NCBI GenBank assembly: GCA_017744935.1
Contig: JAGIAI010000020.1
Coordinates: 95,852-159,851 of the forward strand
Direction: 5' to 3'
From: Variovorax sp.
GTDB taxonomy: Bacteria > Pseudomonadota > Gammaproteobacteria > Burkholderiales > Burkholderiaceae_C
DNA: 64,000 nt
This document shows, piece after piece, positions 60,269 through 64,000 of the stretch. The position numbers and the translations under genes were made by a program. The notes under the pieces were generated by a model, which had not been told where the DNA came from, ran no database searches, and saw only the letters and a program-made list of their open reading frames with translations. Every line of letters starts with the position of its first letter. Positions within the stretch are counted from its first letter, which is position 1.

Positions 60269-61467
60269 TTGAACAGCGCGATCGAGTTCAGCTTCGCGAA
60301 GGTCATCTGCGTGGCCTGCAGCGAGGTCTGGCGCTGGTAGAACTCGGAGATGGCTGCTGTCGGATCCAGATCCTGGATGTCCGACAGGTAGCCCTTGTCG
60401 ATCAGGTCGCGCGATGCGCCACTGTCGTTGAGCGAATCGAGTTCGGACATGCGCGAGCCCACCGACGAGAGCACGGTCAGCACGTTGTCGTGCGCGTTCG
60501 TGACCTTGACGTTGGCTGTGCTCAGCGCGTTCTGCAGATTGGCCTGCGCCGTCGCGCCACCACCGGTGAGAGGAGTCTTGAGGGCAGTGACCAGCGCGCC
60601 GATCGACGCGAAGATGTCCGTTCCTGCGTTCTTGGCCGTGGTGACGTTGAAGGTGTCGCCATCGGCCGGCGTGCCGGTGATGCTGATCTGCAGGCCGCCG
60701 AAGCTGATCGGCGTGCCCTCGGTGTAGGCGCCCGTTGCGGCGACGACCGGCGGCGTGTCGTTGGTGGTCACCGTGTAGTTGCCGCCGAGGAAGCTGATCT
60801 GGAAGTCCTTGCCGTAGTTGGGGTCGGTTGCATCCGTGATGCCGATGCTGCCGTAGATGCCCGAACCGGTGTTGTTGCCGCTCGAGGTGACATAGCCCGC
60901 CCCACCCTGCACGGACTGGAACACGGTGCGGCCATCGTCTCCGGTGGACATCTGGCGCGCCACATCGACCTGCATCAGGCGCTGGCCCTGGTCGCCGATG
61001 TACTGCACACCGCCGCCCGCCTGCTGCACGAAAGGCGCGGATGCGCTCTTGTAGCCCGCAAAGAGGAACTGGCCGTTGCCATCGTCCGAGTTGGCAATGC
61101 CGACGAGTTGGTCGAGGTTGCTCTGGATGGTGGTCGCGAGTGCAGCGCGGTCGGCGTCCGACAGCGTGCCGTTGCCGGCCTGCACGGTGAGCGTCTTGAT
61201 GTTCTGGAGGATGTTGGTCACGCTGTCGAGCGCGGTTTCCTCGCGCGACAGGGAAAGCGTCGCACGGTCGCGGCTGGTCGCGTACTGCGACGACTCGGCC
61301 AGCGATTCGCTGACGCCGAGGGCGCGCGCGGCGCCCACCGGATCGTCACCGGCGGTAAGGAACTTGGTCCCCGCCGAGAGTTGCTGCTGGACACGGAACA
61401 GGTTCTGCTGCTGCAGACCCATGGCTTTGACGTTCTGTTCGTAGAAAGAACTGGTGCTGATGCGCAT
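60259..61467 (-). CDS. flgL: Hook-filament junction protein FlgL
   Basis: Second junction protein between hook and filament. 402 residues, with flagellin-like helical ends: MRISTSSFYEQNVKAMGLQQQNLFRVQQQLSAG at the N-terminus and the C-terminal DLDPTAAISEFYQRQTSLQATQMTFAKLNSIALFNYL. Ser/Thr/Gly-rich central part. ATG at 61467 with AAGGAG 5 bases before; a GTG three bases upstream is also possible. Follows flgK by 32 bases. Confidence 0.96.
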   Translation of the reverse strand: MRISTSSFYEQNVKAMGLQQQNLFRVQQQLSAGTKFLTAGDDPVGAARALGVSESLAESSQYATSRDRATLSLSREETALDSVTNILQNIKTLTVQAGNGTLSDADRAALATTIQSNLDQLVGIANSDDGNGQFLFAGYKSASAPFVQQAGGGVQYIGDQGQRLMQVDVARQMSTGDDGRTVFQSVQGGAGYVTSSGNNTGSGIYGSIGITDATDPNYGKDFQISFLGGNYTVTTNDTPPVVAATGAYTEGTPISFGGLQISITGTPADGDTFNVTTAKNAGTDIFASIGALVTALKTPLTGGGATAQANLQNALSTANVKVTNAHDNVLTVLSSVGSRMSELDSLNDSGASRDLIDKGYLSDIQDLDPTAAISEFYQRQTSLQATQMTFAKLNSIALFNYL

Positions 61468-61499
61468 CACGGCTCCTTGAATCTATGGGTCAATGACGA

Positions 61500-63464
61500 T
61501 CAGGCGCTGATGGCGAGGATCGCGTCGAAGATGGTCGATGCGGTCTGGATCACCTTCGCGTTGGCCTGGTACATCTGCTGGAACATCAGCAGGTTGGCCG
61601 TTTCCTCGTCCTGATTCACGCCGGAGATGGACTGCTGCGCTGCCTTGATCTGGCTGGCCACGCTGTCCTGCGTGGTGCTGGCGGTGCTGATCTCCATCGA
61701 CTTGTTGCCGACCTCGCTCACCAGCTGCGAATACGCGCCGTTGAAGGTGGTGGTGCCGTTGCCGACCAGCGCCTTGCGCTGAAGTGCGCCCATCAGCAGC
61801 GCATTGCTACCGTCCGATACGCCGGCGACGTTCTTCTTGATGGTGAACGTGTCGCCTTGCGCGGGCGTGCCGCTCATGGCGACGGAGATGCCATCGAAGC
61901 TGATGCTCGCACCCGCGGTGTAGGGCACGGGCGTGCCGGCGGCGTAGGTGGTGGACGTGCCATCCGACAGCGTCACGGTGACGGCCGACGTCGCGGGGAA
62001 GCCCGAGAGTTCGTTCGTTGTGGCGTCATAGCTCAGCGTGACGTTCGCGGCCAGCGGCGATGCGAGGTAGCTGCTGTCGACGGTCGCGGCCGTGATGGCA
62101 CCCGAACCCTGGTTGGAGGCCGTCGTGCCGGCGATGACCGGCGATGCGGCCGCGACCTTGGCGGGATCCTTGACCAGCACATCCATGTCGCGCGCACCGT
62201 AGCGCGTCGGCTGCACGAGGAAGGTGTCGCCGTCCTGCGCGGTGCCGCTGGCGGCGGTGAGGCTCACGCCGTCGAAGGTGATGGGGAAGCTGGTGTAGGT
62301 GCCGACGGGCTGGTTGTCAGAGATGCGGGTGACGATGTAGTTCAGCGTGCCCGACACATCCTTGACCTGCACCGAGTAGTCGCTGGTGGTGAGCTGGCCG
62401 GCGTCGGCGATGGTGCCCGTGAGCACCAGGTCACCGCTGTTCTTGGCGTTCGAGAAGACGCCCGGCGCGGCGGTGGTGAAGAAGTCCTGGCCGAGCACGC
62501 CGTTCAGGTCCACACCGAGGTTCTGCTGGTCGTTGACCGCACTCGCGAGCGCCATCGAGAGGCGGCCGATCGCGTTCTGCGTGGGGATCAGCGATTCGCT
62601 GCGGAAAGCCAGGAGGCCGCCCAGCGAGCCACCGGTGACGGTCTTGTCGTTCAGTTCCTGCACGTTGCCCGCGATGCCGACGAGCGCGAGGGCCTTGCGC
62701 GTGGGGTCGGCGGACGAATTCACGGCCTTCATCGTCGCGGCCTGGTCGCCGACGACCAGCGACTGGCCGGAACCGATGAAGACGTTGTACTTGCCGTTGT
62801 CCTGCTCCAGCACCTTCACGTCGACGATCTGGCTCAGTTCGCTGACGAGCTGGTCGCGCTGGTCGAGCAGGTCGTTCGGCGGCTGGCCGCCGGCAACGGC
62901 GGTCATCATGCTGATCTGCTGGTTGAGGCTCGCGATCTTGCTGGAATAGGTGTTGATCTGGTCGACGCTGCCGACGATCTGGTCATTGACCGCCGAGTTC
63001 TGGTCGGAGAGGTATTGGTCCGTGGAGCGGAACTTGTTCGCCAGCGACTGCGCCGAGCTGATGAGCTGCTGGCGCGCGGCCGAATCGGACGGTGTGTTGG
63101 CCACGCCCTGCACCGCGGTGAAGAAGCTCTGCATCTGCGGGCTGAGGCCGGCGGTCTTGTCGGAGAGCAGCGAGTCGATCCGGTCGATCTGCGTGCTGTA
63201 AGCGTTCAGCGCGGCCGACGTGGATTGCGCGCCGGCGAGCTGCGCGGTGAGATAGGCGTCGTAGCTGCGCGTGACGGTGGTGACGCGCGCGCCGCTACCG
63301 ATGTAGCCGGAGCCGGTGGCCAGCGCGGCGTTGCTCGAGATCTGCGCAACCTGGCGGCTGTAGCCGGCGGTATAGACGTTGGCGGTGTTGTGGGCCGTGG
63401 TCATCAGCGAGGTACGCGCCACGCTGAGGCCGCTCAGACCCGTGTAAAACAAGCTTCCTGACAT
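61500..63464 (-). CDS. flgK: Hook-filament junction protein FlgK
   Basis: First hook-associated protein. 654 residues with FlgK ends: GSLFYTGLSGLSVARTSLMTTAHNTANVYTAGYSRQVAQI at the start and a C-terminal NLLMFQQMYQANAKVIQTASTIFDAIL. The middle domains are Ser/Thr/Gly-rich. ATG at 63464. A FliA promoter match is at 63530-63556. The flgKL pair is isolated from the rod and hook genes, which are outside the window. Confidence 0.96.
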   Translation of the reverse strand: MSGSLFYTGLSGLSVARTSLMTTAHNTANVYTAGYSRQVAQISSNAALATGSGYIGSGARVTTVTRSYDAYLTAQLAGAQSTSAALNAYSTQIDRIDSLLSDKTAGLSPQMQSFFTAVQGVANTPSDSAARQQLISSAQSLANKFRSTDQYLSDQNSAVNDQIVGSVDQINTYSSKIASLNQQISMMTAVAGGQPPNDLLDQRDQLVSELSQIVDVKVLEQDNGKYNVFIGSGQSLVVGDQAATMKAVNSSADPTRKALALVGIAGNVQELNDKTVTGGSLGGLLAFRSESLIPTQNAIGRLSMALASAVNDQQNLGVDLNGVLGQDFFTTAAPGVFSNAKNSGDLVLTGTIADAGQLTTSDYSVQVKDVSGTLNYIVTRISDNQPVGTYTSFPITFDGVSLTAASGTAQDGDTFLVQPTRYGARDMDVLVKDPAKVAAASPVIAGTTASNQGSGAITAATVDSSYLASPLAANVTLSYDATTNELSGFPATSAVTVTLSDGTSTTYAAGTPVPYTAGASISFDGISVAMSGTPAQGDTFTIKKNVAGVSDGSNALLMGALQRKALVGNGTTTFNGAYSQLVSEVGNKSMEISTASTTQDSVASQIKAAQQSISGVNQDEETANLLMFQQMYQANAKVIQTASTIFDAILAISA

Positions 63465-63529
63465 GTTCTTTTGACCTGTGTGAAGAGGATTCGACGGGGG
63501 GTGGCATCGCTGCGATGCCTTCCCCCTCT

Positions 63530-63556
63530 ATATCGGCAGCCTTGCGCGGATGTTGA
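63530..63556 (-). promoter_or_regulatory. FliA (sigma-28) promoter of flgKL
   Basis: Minus strand TCAA (63556-63553), 15 bases, GCCGATAT (63537-63530): -10 seven of eight, consensus spacing, and TCAA, which is a known variant of the -35. The -10 lies about 66 bases upstream of the flgK ATG and downstream of the chemoreceptor stop. Confidence 0.7.
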
Positions 63557-63579
63557 AGACCAGCGGTGCCGTGGCGCCG

Positions 63580-64000
63580 TCAGAATTCCGTCCAGTCGCC
63601 CGAGGGTTCGGTGCGTGCAGCGGCCTGCGGCTTGGCTGCCGATGCCGACTTCGTAGCCGGCGCGGGCTTCACGGTGCGCGGCGATGCGGCGGGCACGCTC
63701 TTCGCACGCGCTTGCGCGATCACGCGGGCAGAGTCGTTGTCGCTGCCGAGGCGGAAGATGCTGACGGACTTCACGAGGCTCGTGGCCTGCTCCTGCAGCG
63801 AGCCTGCTGCGGCAGCAGCTTCCTCGACCAGCGCAGCGTTCTGCTGCGTCACCTGGTCCATCTGCGTGATCGCCTGGTTGATCTGCTCGATGCCCGAGGT
63901 CTGCTCCTGGCTTGCCGCAGTGATCTCACCCATGATGTCCGTCACCCGCTTCACGCTCTCGACGATCTCGTCCATCGTGCGGCCTGCTTCGGCGACCTGC
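63580..64000 (-). CDS. Methyl-accepting chemotaxis protein (partial, C-terminus only)
   Basis: The last 140 residues of a chemoreceptor; the gene continues beyond the right edge. Visible are the end of the signalling helix ([44 protein letters not shown], the adaptation region), a flexible Ala/Ser/Pro linker of about 60 residues, and a terminal GDWTEF. The WxxF pattern is like the NWETF pentapeptide that CheR and CheB dock on. It points the same way as flgK. Confidence 0.9.
   Translation of the reverse strand, partial: QVAEAGRTMDEIVESVKRVTDIMGEITAASQEQTSGIEQINQAITQMDQVTQQNAALVEEAAAAAGSLQEQATSLVKSVSIFRLGSDNDSARVIAQARAKSVPAASPRTVKPAPATKSASAAKPQAAARTEPSGDWTEF

Noticed and set aside
1..64000. 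CRISPR arrays, insertion sequences, integrases or phage genes.
   Set aside because: None seen: no regular direct repeats, no transposase or integrase motifs, no terminal inverted repeats that flank a gene.

Overview
The window is high-GC DNA from a motile Gram-negative bacterium, most likely a member of the Betaproteobacteria, family Comamonadaceae (Variovorax-like). Grounds: an FlhDC-controlled flagellar system with an sigma-28 FliA, a GTPase FlhF, a Bug-type solute-binding protein, a 16-strand-type porin, and an RF2 gene with a programmed frameshift. The taxonomic call is inference from gene content; no 16S gene is present.

Region 1 (1-14020) is mixed chromosomal housekeeping: a partial aldo/keto reductase, an orphan fimbrial-type protein, an alpha/beta hydrolase, prfB with its +1 frameshift, a HAD phosphatase, pepN, fbp, a tRNA-Thr(CGT) with terminator, a LysR regulator divergent from a Bug protein and an M20 amidohydrolase, a porin, a PfpI-like protein and a ribbon-helix-helix protein.

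Region 2 (14061-38185, almost all minus strand) is flagellar and chemotaxis DNA. Read in the direction of transcription from the right: fliE; fliC, fliD, fliS, fliT, a second FliK-like gene and a stand-alone FlhB C-domain gene; an AT-rich control region; flhD-flhC-motA-motB-cheA; an HDOD/EAL-like gene; cheR-cheD-cheB-cheY-cheZ; flhB-flhA-flhF-flhG-fliA. FliA-type promoter matches precede fliC, cheR and flgK, and a weaker one precedes flhD.

Region 3 (38475-49770, plus strand) is the basal-body and export operon fliF-G-H-I-J-K-L-M-N-O-P-Q-R, with mostly overlapping or closely spaced genes.

Region 4 (49791-60268) is an accessory block between fliR and flgL: a Na/Pi cotransporter-like protein, a 25-residue membrane peptide and other small ORFs, a SARP-type regulator fused to an alpha/beta hydrolase and divergent from an MddA-like methyltransferase, an arylsulfotransferase-like lipoprotein, a SnoaL-like protein, a DUF2252 protein and a lipoprotein. 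Region 5 (60259-64000) holds flgL, flgK and the 3' end of a chemoreceptor gene. The rod and hook flg genes, flgM and cheW are not in the window.

The features that most deserve follow-up are the FlhF protein with a C-terminal extension of about 415 residues, next to an FlhG homologue that keeps its FlhF-activating motif but has lost the P-loop lysines; the HDOD/EAL-like gene sitting between cheA and cheR; the FliK-like/FlhB-C-domain pair; and the regulator-hydrolase fusion facing mddA across a perfect palindrome.
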